Origin: Hypsibius dujardini
Taxonomy: Eukaryota; Tardigrada; Eutardigrada; Parachela; Hypsibiidae
Reading direction: 5' to 3'
Assembly (NCBI GenBank): GCA_001579985.1
Contig: LRSR01014085.1
Coordinates: 16,301-80,300 of the forward strand
DNA: 64,000 nt
The notes under the pieces were generated by a model that worked only from the letters and a program-made list of their open reading frames with translations, ran no database searches and was not told where the DNA came from. Made by a program: the position numbers and the translations under genes. Below are positions 1 through 10,970 of the stretch, piece after piece. Numbering within the stretch: the first letter of the stretch is position 1; every line of letters begins with the position of its first letter.

Positions 1-704
1 TGCTCTTTATTGTGACGCTTATTCCCCTATTTAGGGGATGGGAAAATGGTCATTAACCGATTATGGACGCTCTGATTAAGAGACGGGATAAACGACAAGT
101 GTTGTGTGTAGTGCAGACCGATTAACATTCCCTTGGACCGTTTGATGAAACGGGATCCCTTCGCCAAGGCAGCGGCGCAGAATCCGCTGCGAGAGAAGGA
201 GACAGAGAAACGAGCGACAAGATGTCACAACTGCGAAGCTCGATACTTTGGTATCTTTACAGAGCATCTTTTTCTGGCATGCCAAGCCCCAAAGAAGAAG
301 CTATATTTCATATCAACTGTCATGTCAAGACTGCGCGACCGGTCTCCACCAGACCGAATCGCGGGCGCTTCGTATCAATCATGTGTGTGGGCGAGATTGA
401 CGGATGATGCGACAGCGGGAGAAAGCGCTGGAAAAACTCCCCAAAGAAACTCGATCGCGGGGGAAAGTGATTTTTTCCCAGTTCTGTGCTGATTGATATT
501 TACAGTACTGCATGATGTTCATGATGTGTGTTTGATGCAAGCACAGACATTCTTTTTGGTCAACCACACTGAGGCAGCTGGTCATCAGCTCTCTCTGTCT
601 GGGGTATTAGTTACACTACATGCAGTTAAAGCACCTAAGACAGATTCAGACAATTCGCAGACATAGGCATGGACGTATGGATAGCCAAGGCAATCTCTCC
701 AATA

Positions 705-925
705 TCATCCAGACATGTCTCAGACAAGCCAGGTAGGTTTCAGACAAAGCCAGGCATGTCTCAAACAAAGTCAGGCATGTCTCAGACAAAGCCAGACATG
801 TCTCAGGCAAACCAGACATGTCTGAGACAAAGCCAGACATTTCTGAGACAAAGCCAGACATGTCTCAGACAAAGCCAGACATGTCTCAGAAAAACCAGGT
901 ATGTCTCTGACAAGCCACATTTAAG
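705..925. repeat. Degenerate ~21 bp minisatellite
   Basis: About ten imperfect copies of a 20-21 bp unit built around 'cagacatgtctcagacaaag'. The unit length keeps a frame open on both strands, which creates artefactual repetitive open frames. There is no sign of a real protein. Confidence 0.9.
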
Positions 926-1831
926 ACATTTGCATCAGACAGAAAATATTTATGACATAGACATCGAAAACGCCCGATCAAGAGAAGACGCTCGGGATAA
1001 CTATAGACTATGCCATAAAATCTTTCGGGATCTCTTTCCTTCAATTTCGGGAGCATTTGAAATTATTTGAACCTCCGGGCAAATATGGATTAATTTACAG
1101 TATCCACGCATGCGCGCGCGCGCCCTCTTTACACTTGAACTGTTTACTTTGACCATTGATGGTAAGTATTGTTTAATGGGTGAAAAGGACTGTTTCAGTT
1201 GCCTCTTCAAATAAGGTCGCTCTGGTTCCCGGGCATTCTCTGTCCTGGAAACATTGAATCTACATCTACCACTACCGGTGGATGTGTAGAGCAGAGTGCG
1301 GAAGAAATATCGAATTTTGCAACATAAAAGAGATTCAATACACAGTCACCTGCCGGCTTTCTCTATTGATTAACTTAAATAAAGAAGTCACACTGAGCTA
1401 GTGCATTAAATATTTAACCGTAAAGATTATTTCGCCGCGGCAGCAGGCAGGAAATTATATCCACGATTTTCCATTCGTGTAGTGGGCGAAACAACTCCGA
1501 CACAGGTGTGTGTGAACTTTCAAGAACGGAGACAGTAGAAGAACATTAGAGTAGTCACTTATAGCCTGACACGAGTACTGAGTATATACTCAAACTGTGA
1601 AATCTATCGCGCTATCAATAATCCCTGCACTCTTCTCAGGACGCCCATCTGCCGCAACGGAAGCTTAAAATACTCCAGAGACGCTCAAAGTCCGCTTCAG
1701 GTGTGCGTGTGAGTGAGTGTGAAACACCGTGTTAATTCTTTAAGAGTCACTGAAGCGTCAATAACGACCCCATCTGTGGCGTAACAACGGTCATCGAATG
1801 AAGCGTAATAGTTCACTTCATTACTACATTT

Positions 1832-2005
1832 ATCGTTCCGTCCGTCCGTCCGTCCGTCCGTCCGTCCGTCCAGCCGTCCGTCCCTTCGTCCCTCCGTCTG
1901 TCCGTCCCTCCGTCTGTCCGTTCCTCCGTGCGACTCTCCGTTTGTCCGTCTGTTCGTCCGTCCGTGCGACTCTCCGTTTGTCCGTTTGTTCATCCGTCCG
2001 TCAAG
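1832..2005. repeat. (CCGT)n tetranucleotide array, degenerate at its 3' end
   Basis: A pure run of 'ccgt' units from about 1836 to 1880 decays into units with c/t changes up to about 2005. It resembles the many (TCTG)n arrays further along the window but has a different core. Confidence 0.9.
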
Positions 2006-2631
2006 TCAATTCACTTGACTATCTGACTGGACAAGGAGGTAACTGTGTCCTTCGGTTGGCTTGTAGGTATACTTATCGGTTTCCTTGTGGGTTACGCCAC
2101 GGCCGATCTGAATGGTAGTGTAAACAATGAGCGGGATCGGTGGGAGAAGCTGCGGGGGACTTGCCATGGACATGCTCCCCGCTGAGGTGGCGCGCTATTG
2201 ATTTTCCGGGCTATTGATCCACACTGACGTTTGCTGCGGTAGCGTTAAACTCAAAGGTGTTGTAGGCTGTCCTAACAATTTTCATCTCGCTCGGTGAGGA
2301 ATTAGCAAGCAATACTGACTGTAAAAATTTACATTAAGCAGATAAATTAAAAAGCTGATAAAATATAATTTTTAGGATTGAATTATTTCCATAAGGACAA
2401 TTTCTTGCAGAGCGGTGTTCTAATCTCTGCAGCCGTGACTGTTTTGCTCGAAATGCCTCGTGTTCACACTACGAAACGGAGCCATGCCGGCTTGCCGAAG
2501 AAGATGAGCAGATTGAGATAACACTTGAACTGGAACGTCTGGAGACGGACGGACGGACGGCCAGTCAAATTAGACATGCCGCAAATTCAAATCGAAAACA
2601 ACCCTCATCCCTGTTGGCGTCTCCCGATTTC

Positions 2632-2662
2632 CCTAGTGATCCTAGTGATCCTAGTGATCCTA
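2632..2662. repeat. 9-bp tandem repeat, three copies plus a partial
   Basis: 'cctagtgat' occurs three times head to tail, followed by a truncated fourth copy. Confidence 0.9.
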
Positions 2663-3348
2663 CAACAGTGATCTCATACTAGAACACATTTCCGATACCT
2701 ATTTTTAAGAAGCCTCTTGAGATTCATTATTATCTTTAAAATGTAAAAAAATTACTTCAACGCAAATTTTAAATTTTAATGGACAGATTACTACCGTAGT
2801 AATAGTGGACATAAAAAGCCCTATTCAGTCAAGCGCTTATTTATCGAGTTATACAAAACTTTATCACAAACACCTCCTACGACTTTTGTCGAGGTCAGGT
2901 ACGGAGAAGTATTTCTACTTCTTTGAGCAACGATAGGCTGATTTTGAATACACAGTGTAGATCATTTGAATCAATCACATTTATGAGGCAGTCCAATAGA
3001 ACTGCTAACTGACTTGTCTGAGCCTGAGAAAGCCATCAACTGTGCGGCACTTGACGCCTCATCTCCCAACGACCAATCGCCGTGCAGCCTTCCTCTGTGT
3101 CCTTGGTCCGTGGCGCCAACCCTCTCTGTCGGACGAGCAAGGAATCGATTGGATAGCGTCTTTGCATGCGTCGAAACACGTCCCGAACATCTCTCGGTGG
3201 ATATATTTGTGCAAGCCGATATACAGGAGCACTCTCAAAACCAACCGACGTCTGAAAAATTTAATGCTCTCGTTTCGTTGCAACTTTTTTACTTCTCCAA
3301 TTCTTTCAGTCAAAGTGTCGCTTAAAAAATTGATGATCGGCCGCCGCC

Positions 3349-6300
3349 ATGCCGATTCTGGAGCGGTCTAACAGCGGTCATAATGAGCAGGAGGAAGCCA
3401 TCAATTCCCATGTTACCGCACACGGGGAAGAGCCATCGTGTCTGCAGCTTGACCACGACCACGACCACGGACTATTACCCGGAAACGAGGACGTGGCCCA
3501 TCCCCAACACCATGTCCAACACCCTGCTGCGGGATACTTCCCCGCGCTAATCTGCTCCGGCTGTCGGAATGGGATATCGGAGCAGTACTTCTTATCTGTT
3601 TCCAATTCGCAAGACTTTTATCACTGCCACTGTCTAAAGTGCAGTGTTTGTAGTGTAACTCTAGACCGACAAATGATCTGCTATTACAAGGACGGGATGA
3701 TTCTTTGTAAAGAGGACTATTACAAGTACAAGAGTCGAAGGCTGAGCCCCGAGTAAGTGTGCCTGTTCACACTTGCCTTCATGTTGCGGCATTTGTTACT
3801 GCCGACTTCGCGATCCCATTGCTAAAATATAAAAGCCAGGCGTCGTCAGCGATCTTTTTGCAAAAAGGGTTGCAGTTGTTTAATACTTCCACTTCCTAAT
3901 TTTTAATGAGCTTTCAGAAGAATTGTACTCTTTTATGTGCACAAGAATCCCCAACGACTTACAGGCTTATTATAAAACGCCTCTCAATTATATGGACCGT
4001 AATAATGACAGATCGCAAAATTTTATATTCGAACTTCAAACAAGCTTGACCTTTTCTAATTTTCGAAAGAAGTTGTAACGGTCAATCTGTTCGATTTTCA
4101 ATTATTTGTAAACTCCGCTATAAGAAATAACGACCCGAAATATACCACTGTCTTCCGAAATGACGGTTTTTTTGTAATGTTAAATCTGTTCGATTTTCAA
4201 CGTTCTTCCCGAAAACGTTACTTTTTCCTCCCGTCCCGTAAAAAATAAACTCAAACCGAACAGTGTCTAAAAACCGTGGATCAAATATTTCCCAAAAAAC
4301 AAACAGTTTTTGCCCCTTCTCGAAGCGTTCTATGCGCTCCTTCTGGAAGCGTTCTATGCGCTCCTTCTTGAAGGGTTCGATGCGTTCCTTCTCGAAGGGT
4401 TCCATCCGTTCCTTCTCGAAGGGTTTCATTTTCAACCGTGTATTTGTTTTTCTCGTGTTCCTTTAGAGGTTATCAAAATAGCCGCTGCCACGGCTGCAAC
4501 TACCCGATCCGGGCGGACGAGTTTGTGATGCGCGTACGGGAGTTTGTCTTCCACGTCCCGTGTTTCCGCTGCCTGGCCTGCACCGCGACACTCCACACGG
4601 GGGATGAGTTTACGATGCGTGACGACGGCGCCATCCTCTGTCAACGTCATTTCCATCCCGCTGCAGCCGTCGCTCACGTCGGCGGCGGCGGCGGCGGCGG
4701 CGGTGTCGGATCCTCGTCAAACCCCGCAAGTGACACTCTATCCTCGACAGCAGCACTACTACCCCCACACAGCAGCCATGACTCCTTCTCGGCCGCCTCC
4801 TCCGACATCCCCACCACCACCGCCACCGCCGCATCCCTCCGTCTGCCCATCCTCATGGCCGATCATGGCGCCCCGGTCTCGCCGCACTTTGCCCAACTTC
4901 AGAACCGCATCGTCCCGCGACATGACGACGGTGGTGACGGGAACGACGGTCGGAAAGACCTTTTCCACCATCACCACCACCAGACATCAGCATCATCCTC
5001 CGCGTCGTCGCGTATGAAAAGCCGGATTCGACGGACCAAGCGAAACTTGATTTCCTTCGACGACGGGAGTGGCGGTGTAATTAACCAGCGCCACACTGCG
5101 GGTGGGTTGAATGGAAGCGGTGGGGAGTTGCACGGTGATCCGGTGGGGCAGGCGGAGCTGTTGCAGCAGCGGCAAGCAGCAGCCGCGATGCAACTGGAGC
5201 AGCAGTGTTACCACCACTTCTCCAGTGCCGCCTCGCCGAACGCGGCTCTTCCGGTGCAAACTGCGCAGCAGTCGTCTTTTACATCCAGTAAGGGAATGTA
5301 ATCATTAACCAGGTTATAAGCAGCAGGGAATGGATTTTATATTGAAAACTGCAACAGAGAAAAATTCCCCAAGATAAATGGGTCAATTGAGGTTGCCTGT
5401 GTTGCCTGCGTCCTGTTGCCTGTTGCCTGTGTTGCCTGCGTCCTGTTGCCTGTTGTCTGTGTTGCCTGCGTCCTGCTGCCTGTGTTGCCTGTGTCCTGTT
5501 CCAGACATTCCGCAAAGTGAATTTTTAATTTATTTGCATTTCATTTATTCTTTTCTTTGTTATAGTATTATTATTTATTTATTATATCTGTTTATTTATT
5601 TGCAATTTATTTTAACACATACAAAGTTATATGCGAGACGCACTATTCGTCAGCGATATATTATTTTCGAGAAAAGTTGCATTTGTCAATTTACATAATT
5701 TTGTCTTACCTTTTAGAAGAAGTGTGTTTTTGTTGTCCAAAAAAACCGCTAAGGTTACGAAACCTCTTTCACACGATCATCCGATAATTGTCTTATTATT
5801 ACAGGCTCAGAGGAATCGTCCCCGTCCCGATTAGCCAGTTCCAGTCCCGGCTTGCAGATGGCGCACCTCACGCACTCCATCACGGACTCATCCTCACCGA
5901 ACAACCAACAACACCAGCGCACCAAGCGCATGAGAACCAGCTTCAAGCACCAACAACTTCGCTCCATGAAACAGTACGTTCACACAGCGTGTTTTCACTA
6001 CTTTGTTGCGGTAAAGAAATTCAGGAAGGAAGATTAACCACGCTCTGTCATTCCATTAGGTACTTCGGTATCAATCACAATCCTGACGCAAAGGACCTCA
6101 AGCAGCTTGCACAGAAGACGGGCCTGACGAAGAGAGTCCTTCAGGTAAACAGTGAGTGAAAATGAATCAACCAGTTATTGAGAATGAATTAACATTTTGG
6201 ACATTTGTCGAGGTTGTTCTCAAAAGAGGAGCGCGATGAGATCTCTCTAATGCTACATGATCTATTTCTCTATTGTACTTCCCCGCTAACAACAGCTCGC

Positions 6301-6537
6301 TTTGGTTCGTAGGTATGGTTCCAGAATGCCCGTGCAAAATATCGCCGTAGTCTCCTCAAGCAGGACCCCAATCGGGTGCTGGAAGCCAGCCCGATCGCCA
6401 AAGCCCAGTCCAACTCCCCATCACCACGACCGGATTACGGTTTGCCGGACAATGCTTCAGCAAAGCAACACGACCTTAATCATTACCCAATGTCGAACGG
6501 AAGCAATTCTCAAGACAATGGCGCTGAGTACTACTAA
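3349..6537 (+). CDS. Lhx2/9: LIM-homeodomain transcription factor, Lhx2/Lhx9/apterous class
   Basis: Predicted nuclear DNA-binding factor of 567 aa. Exons 3349-3752, 4467-5287, 5805-5973, 6060-6144 and 6313-6537; all junctions are GT-AG and the frame closes. Exon 1 carries LIM1 (C-x2-C ... H-x2-C-x2-C-x2-C ... C-x2-D), exon 2 carries LIM2 (C-x2-C ... C-x2-H), and exons 3-5 carry the homeodomain, ending in the recognition-helix core VWFQNARAKYRR. The homeodomain text (KRMRTSFKHQQL, NHNPDAKDLKQLAQKTGL) is diagnostic of the Lhx2/9-apterous class. This class acts in dorsal/appendage, eye and neural patterning with LDB/Chip cofactors; that role is family knowledge. Between LIM2 and the homeodomain lies a long low-complexity linker with Gly, His, Ser and Gln runs. 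The start ATG at 3349 follows gccgccgcc, a good Kozak-like context. Confidence 0.93.
4313..4431. repeat. 24-bp minisatellite in Lhx2/9 intron 1
   Basis: About five copies of a 24-bp unit beginning 'cttctcgaagggttc', with scattered substitutions. It ends about 35 bp before the exon 2 acceptor, so it lies where the branch point and polypyrimidine tract of this intron should be. Confidence 0.9.
5389..5505. repeat. Minisatellite in Lhx2/9 intron 2
   Basis: Four or so interleaved copies of 'gttgcctgcgtcctgttgcc'-like units. Intronic, with no coding meaning. Confidence 0.85.
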
Positions 6538-7243
6538 CAAGGACTATGACTATTGTTCAGCGTGCATTTTTAACAGTTGTCAAGTAGACGCCTTTCTTTC
6601 ACTTTCCCGGTTGCAAATCCATGTGTGTGCGCACGAGGTACAGAGCTGTTGGTTCGTTTAGTAAATAACAATCAAATTACTGTAGCTCCATCCGATCGGG
6701 GTATACAGCAGTACTTCGTACGACGTACGTATACTGCACTCATAGTCTCGCACAATTACACCTGCGAAAAAGACCGTAGGTCAGTCTTACGGAAAGGTGG
6801 CGACAAGACAGTCAAGACGCCACCTGTTGGTGGCACTGGCAAAAAAGCCGTATTCAAAGCAAAGCATGACATCTTCAAACGTGCTTGGTGAACCCGGACA
6901 GCCCACGCACCAGGATAGGTATAACTCCTACGCTGGTTCAAAACTTTTATAGAGTTTTATGTCTTAGATTTGAATACATATGATTTCTAGTTTTCCTCAA
7001 TCGTGAATTCGTTTAAACTGAAAAAAAGTCACTTGCGCCGTTACGGAGACGGAAACCATAATTTCTAGTGCATTATTCGTTCTGTTGCGATCCGATCGCA
7101 CTGCGATCGGAAGTCTCGTTTATGGTCTTCTCTTATTGTTAATCATTCTTTGGGTTTTTTTGCACTTCGGCATGGCTACCAAATGCGTGAGCACTGCTAC
7201 GTTTGATTTCGGGAAGCTTTCTTGGTAGCACGCCTGCGCAGTC

Positions 7244-9023
7244 ATGGAAGAGAACGCGGAAGTGAACACATCAGCCTGCTCGCATCCTACTTCCGCGACG
7301 CCATTCAACTCTGGCTCGGGGATGACCATTTCGGATTTGCCTGTGGAGATGCTGGCCAAAATCTTCGGGAAGCTGGACTGCTTTCAGCAGTGGGAAGCGC
7401 GTAGGTGAGAGATTTGGCGGACTGCATTCTGCCCTGTCATTGATTGACTTAATTGATTGATTGATTAACTTGATTGATTGATTGACTTAATTGATTGATT
7501 GACTTGAAATCAATGAAATGCTATTTGTTTTGTCCCTTTTGCTCATCTTTTCATTATGCTTATTTGCCTGGCAGTAAATTATTTTGTGAGTGGTACACTA
7601 TCTCGGTTTTCTAGACGATTGATGCAGCATCAAAGATTGAAGCAGATTTGAGCGTTCCGTCGGTATACAGTAACTCATTTATGTTCAATTACTTGACCGC
7701 TTGATTGTCGCACTGTTGCCGTTTCTGATTGTTGTTAATTGCTTTTTTGCCCCTTATGATTGATTAATAGATCGTCCGTTACTGTCGCACATCTGCGATT
7801 CTGCAGGACGTTTCTTTTCATGATACCGCACAGCTAATAGATTTTGCGTTTCTTTTTCTAGCGTCTGTAAGCAGTGGGAATTCATCCTGACCTGGGATTC
7901 CAGTATCAAGAAGAACGCTTTCTATGACCTGGCCACATTCCCGAATCTGCCCTCCCTGACTCACGCTGAATCGGAGGAGGATCTGAGCGACACGGGAGTC
8001 GAAGGGGCCAGCAAGCCAGGCCCTTGGGAGCGGCCTGTCTCCAAGTTTTGGTCGTGGGTCTTCCCCAAACACGTCAAGCACATTTGCGTTTCATCAAAGC
8101 CGCTCACGATAACAACATTCTCACCGAGTACTATCCAAAACGTCTCCATGTCCATACCCTACTGCACTTGTGCTTCGATCACTTCGGCACGGGTCGATCT
8201 GTCAAGGAGATGTCGCTGATGTTGGTGGACTTTACAATTCCCGATCTGCTGCCGTTGCTGTGTCCGACTGTTCGGAAAGGTGACTGGCCGATCACGTTGG
8301 TGCGTTGTCGCCTCTCATTCTACTGCTGGAAATGGGACGTTGATCAGCCGGCTCCCTTTGAGGCAGGAGATTGTGAGCTAGCGATGTCCATAGAGAAAGT
8401 GACCCTGCGCATGGGAGCCCATCTGGAAGGCGACTTGATGGTGTTGGGCGATGCCGTCTTGCCGGGTTTTCTTAGCATTGAACCCGTGGCAAATTTCTTG
8501 CAAGAAATCGAACTGTTTGAGCCTCACGCGGAGTACTCGAGTGAGGAGTGGGATGCAATAGCAACTGATATTCTCGATTTTTTTCGGCGGTTAGTTGCTC
8601 ACTGGTTTGATTTAAAGATGCAAGCTTCCTTGCCTCATACTGAACTGTCTTCTATTTGTCTTTCAGTTTGCTGTCATGTGTGTGGGTTAATTTTCACATT
8701 TTTGTCTTTTTATATTTTCTTTCAGACGGGAACCGCAGCTCGGCGAAGGATACTCAATTGAGTGGCTGCGTGACAACATCGACTACCGCAAGCTTCGTAA
8801 AACGACCATCTACGATCTAATGATGCCGAGTTTAGACGTGATGCTGGGGTCAGGATGGATCGACATGGACGCGCTGGAGTTTGGTTATGCCGACTGCGAA
8901 GGAGGAGATCGCGAGTCAAGTGATTAGGCGGACGAGGTCACTGCGGTGAGGCATTTGGACGATGAAGAGGAGCGTGATGATGGAGACAATGTCTACGACG
9001 ACATCAATGATATTGACCAGTGA
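7244..9023 (+). pseudogene. F-box protein gene with a frame break and an in-frame stop
   Basis: Exon 1 (7244-7404) and the start of exon 2 (from 7862) encode an F-box: ISDLPVEMLAKIFGKLDCF then SVCKQWEFIL. F-box proteins are substrate receptors of SCF ubiquitin ligases. Exon 2 begins in one frame up to roughly 8085-8105 and then continues as good protein-like text in another (HDNNILTEYYPK onward) to a donor near 8590. Exon 3 (about 8726-8927) ends at TAG 8925-8927. After that TAG the same frame runs 31 more codons, strongly acidic, to TGA at 9021-9023. I found no GT-AG intron that repairs the first break. It could be a young pseudogene, a gene with two sequence errors, or a gene with a missed tiny intron and stop readthrough. 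The C-terminal domain is not recognised. Confidence 0.6.
7438..7510. repeat. (TTGA)n-rich intronic simple repeat
   Basis: Runs of 'attgattgattgacttaa' in intron 1 of the F-box gene. The same TTGA/TCAA word is scattered through introns and spacers of the whole window (for example 14755-14850, 38580-38780, 44630-44720, 45180-45250). Confidence 0.8.
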
Positions 9024-9401
9024 GACGGTTTCTAACTGGTTCCAATTCTAGTATTTGTATAAAAGACTTCCAGCTGTTTTCTCGCGATCCAAGGGAAAAC
9101 GCGAATCCTTTTTCAGAACTGTCTCTTTCATAAGTAAATTTTGTGCTTCGATTGAAATGTTCTCGACCTTATAATTTTTCTTCTCGGTGTAAGTACGGGG
9201 ACCCATTAATATCTTACCGTAAATGTAGAACTCTCCCGGCAGTTTGTAATACTTTGATGTTTACTGCTAATTTATCAGTATATTGCCACTGCCTCTTTCC
9301 GCGACGGAATTCTTTGTTTCCTGTTTTCTGGTCCATAAGCTGTTGTATTCCGACTTGCGAGTGTTGTATTTATCCGACTTCCCTAAGGGATCGTACTACG
9401 T

Positions 9402-9597
9402 GTATTGTAGAATCTCGACCCATCCGTGGTGCCTAAATCATCACACAGTAAATCAGCCTCGGTGGGCCAAAACAACTGTTATGCTTCAATCAACACGTGT
9501 GGTCTTGTGGTTCGCACATCTTTGCAGTCAATCAAAACGGTCGCTTTTTACTGTGTGATGACGTAGGCACCAGGGATAGGTCGAGATTCTACAGTGA
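9402..9597. mobile_element. MITE-like fold-back element, family A
   Basis: Arms at about 9402-9452 and 9546-9597 are imperfect reverse complements (both carry 'gaatctcgacc', 'ggtgcc' and 'atcacacagtaaa'). No coding capacity. A second copy with the same terminal word, 'ctgtagartctcgacc', lies at 24319-24457. Confidence 0.75.
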
Positions 9598-9757
9598 GGG
9601 TATACGAAGTTCCTTTATTTACAGTAATTGTAATTGTACAGTAATTATTTACAGTAAATGTAATTGTAATTACAGTAATTGTATCTTCGTACCAGTAATA
9701 TGTCGAACGGTGATGCCTTTTGTGAAAAAGCAGCAAAAGCACTGATTTCCAAACTTT

Positions 9758-10024
9758 GTTTAATTTCGTGCTTCTTGACACTTTCTGACTCAAAATTTAA
9801 TTTGGAATCGTATGGTATCAGCAAAATAGTTTTTGGGGGGAAGGGGGCGTAGCTATGAACATCGAAAGAACACTAAAATCAAGATGAACGGTATTAGTTC
9901 TCTTTGTGCTGGACGCAACTTGTAGTTCATAGCTCCGCCCCTTCCTTCCAAAATATTTTGCTGATGCCATTCGATTCCAAATTAAATTTGAGCCAGAAAG
10001 TGCCAAGAAGCACGAAATTAAATA
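9758..10024. mobile_element. MITE-like fold-back element, family B
   Basis: Two ~100 bp arms (about 9758-9861 and 9924-10024) are reverse complements sharing 'ttggaatcg', 'atcagcaaaat' and 'agctatgaac' with a few mismatches. A relative at 59790-60002 shares the 'ggcggagctatgg' and 'gattccaaat' blocks. Probably a non-autonomous DNA transposon; terminal duplications were not resolved. Confidence 0.78.
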
Positions 10025-10409
10025 CATTTTAGAAATCGGTGATTTTGCAGGATACTGGAATCTTCCAGTCTTTTCAACTTCCCAAATTATTCCCGACCAC
10101 CAAGAATCTCTTTGCCGCCAGCTATATTTTCTAAAATTATGATCAATGAACTAGTATTCGGGACAAAATTTTGGTCAGGACCGGAGAGTATCGGAGGTAA
10201 TTGATCCCTTGTCAGCCGGCACTGACCGGAAGTGCTCCCCTCCTGTACTTTGTGCACACTGACAAGCTATGCACAAGAGCAAGCTCCTGCGCGTGGCTTC
10301 TAGACTCTACCACGAGGTAAAACTCCCAATGCTGCGCAAGTTCGGAAATTGTATAATTGCCGCGTCCACACACTTTTCTCTCATTGTTTGTCGATATTTT
10401 GGGTTCAAA

Positions 10410-10775
10410 TATTTTGGCCCAGTAAAATAGGGGGGTCCGAATTCGAGCCAATTCCAGCTACCGGGTGCTGCTGCTTTTCCACGGTTGATTGATTATTGAT
10501 TGAACTCCCGCAATCATCGGAGAATAGAACGAAGTAAAATCAGAAAAAACATATTAATATAAAAAATAATTATATTAATTTTGGTCGGCGTTACAAGTCG
10601 TGGCTTACTAGGCTGGAGCATTTTAGGCCTCGAAAAACACTCAAGAAATCAATCAATTACGCTTGAGTGGCAAAAAATAAGTTTGCTCAATCAATTGATC
10701 GGTCGAAAGCAGCTACTCGCGTTGGCTGGAATTGGCTCGAACTCAGATTCCCCTATTTTGCTGGGCTGAAGCTTA
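10410..10775. mobile_element. Long inverted repeat, possible third fold-back element
   Basis: About 10412-10472 ('cccagtaaaatagggg', 'cgagccaattccagc') is the imperfect reverse complement of about 10708-10772. Weaker similarity may extend further outward on both sides. Confidence 0.65.
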
Positions 10776-10970
10776 AAGGGTGGCTTTAACTTGGGCACAT
10801 AGGCATTAAAAGCAAGTGTGGACAGGTAATTCCTAAGTCCCACTCCCACAAGTAGCTTGTAACAAGCTGAGCAAAAAACCACAACACAAAAATTAGTTTG
10901 CAGCTTATGCACCGACACTAACAACTTTCACTCGCCATTACAACAAAAAATTTAACCACCATTTCGAAAA

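Larger units (their letters stand above)
1..3348. other. Gene-free stretch upstream of the LIM-homeobox gene
   Basis: No open frame here resembles a known family or shows exon-like splice continuity. The stretch holds a degenerate ~21 bp minisatellite (about 705-925), a (CCGT)n array (about 1832-2005) and a 9-bp triplet repeat at 2632-2662. The last few hundred bases presumably carry the promoter and 5' UTR of the gene starting at 3349, but no core promoter motif could be picked with confidence. Confidence 0.6.
9024..10970. other. Gene-free spacer built of fold-back repeats
   Basis: No gene seen. Three separate inverted-repeat elements are annotated individually: 9402-9597, 9758-10024 and about 10410-10775. 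A0/T-rich DNA and short TTGA runs fill the rest. Confidence 0.6.

Noticed and set aside
133-492. Plus-strand open frame near the window start
   Set aside because: No family resemblance, no splice continuity, and overlapping frames of similar length on the other strand.
669-1070. Repetitive open frame with a MSQTKP-like repeat
   Set aside because: Produced by the ~21 bp minisatellite; both strands are open, so it is not evidence of coding.
9143-9745. Several overlapping short open frames
   Set aside because: They lie in fold-back repeat DNA and show no protein-like features.
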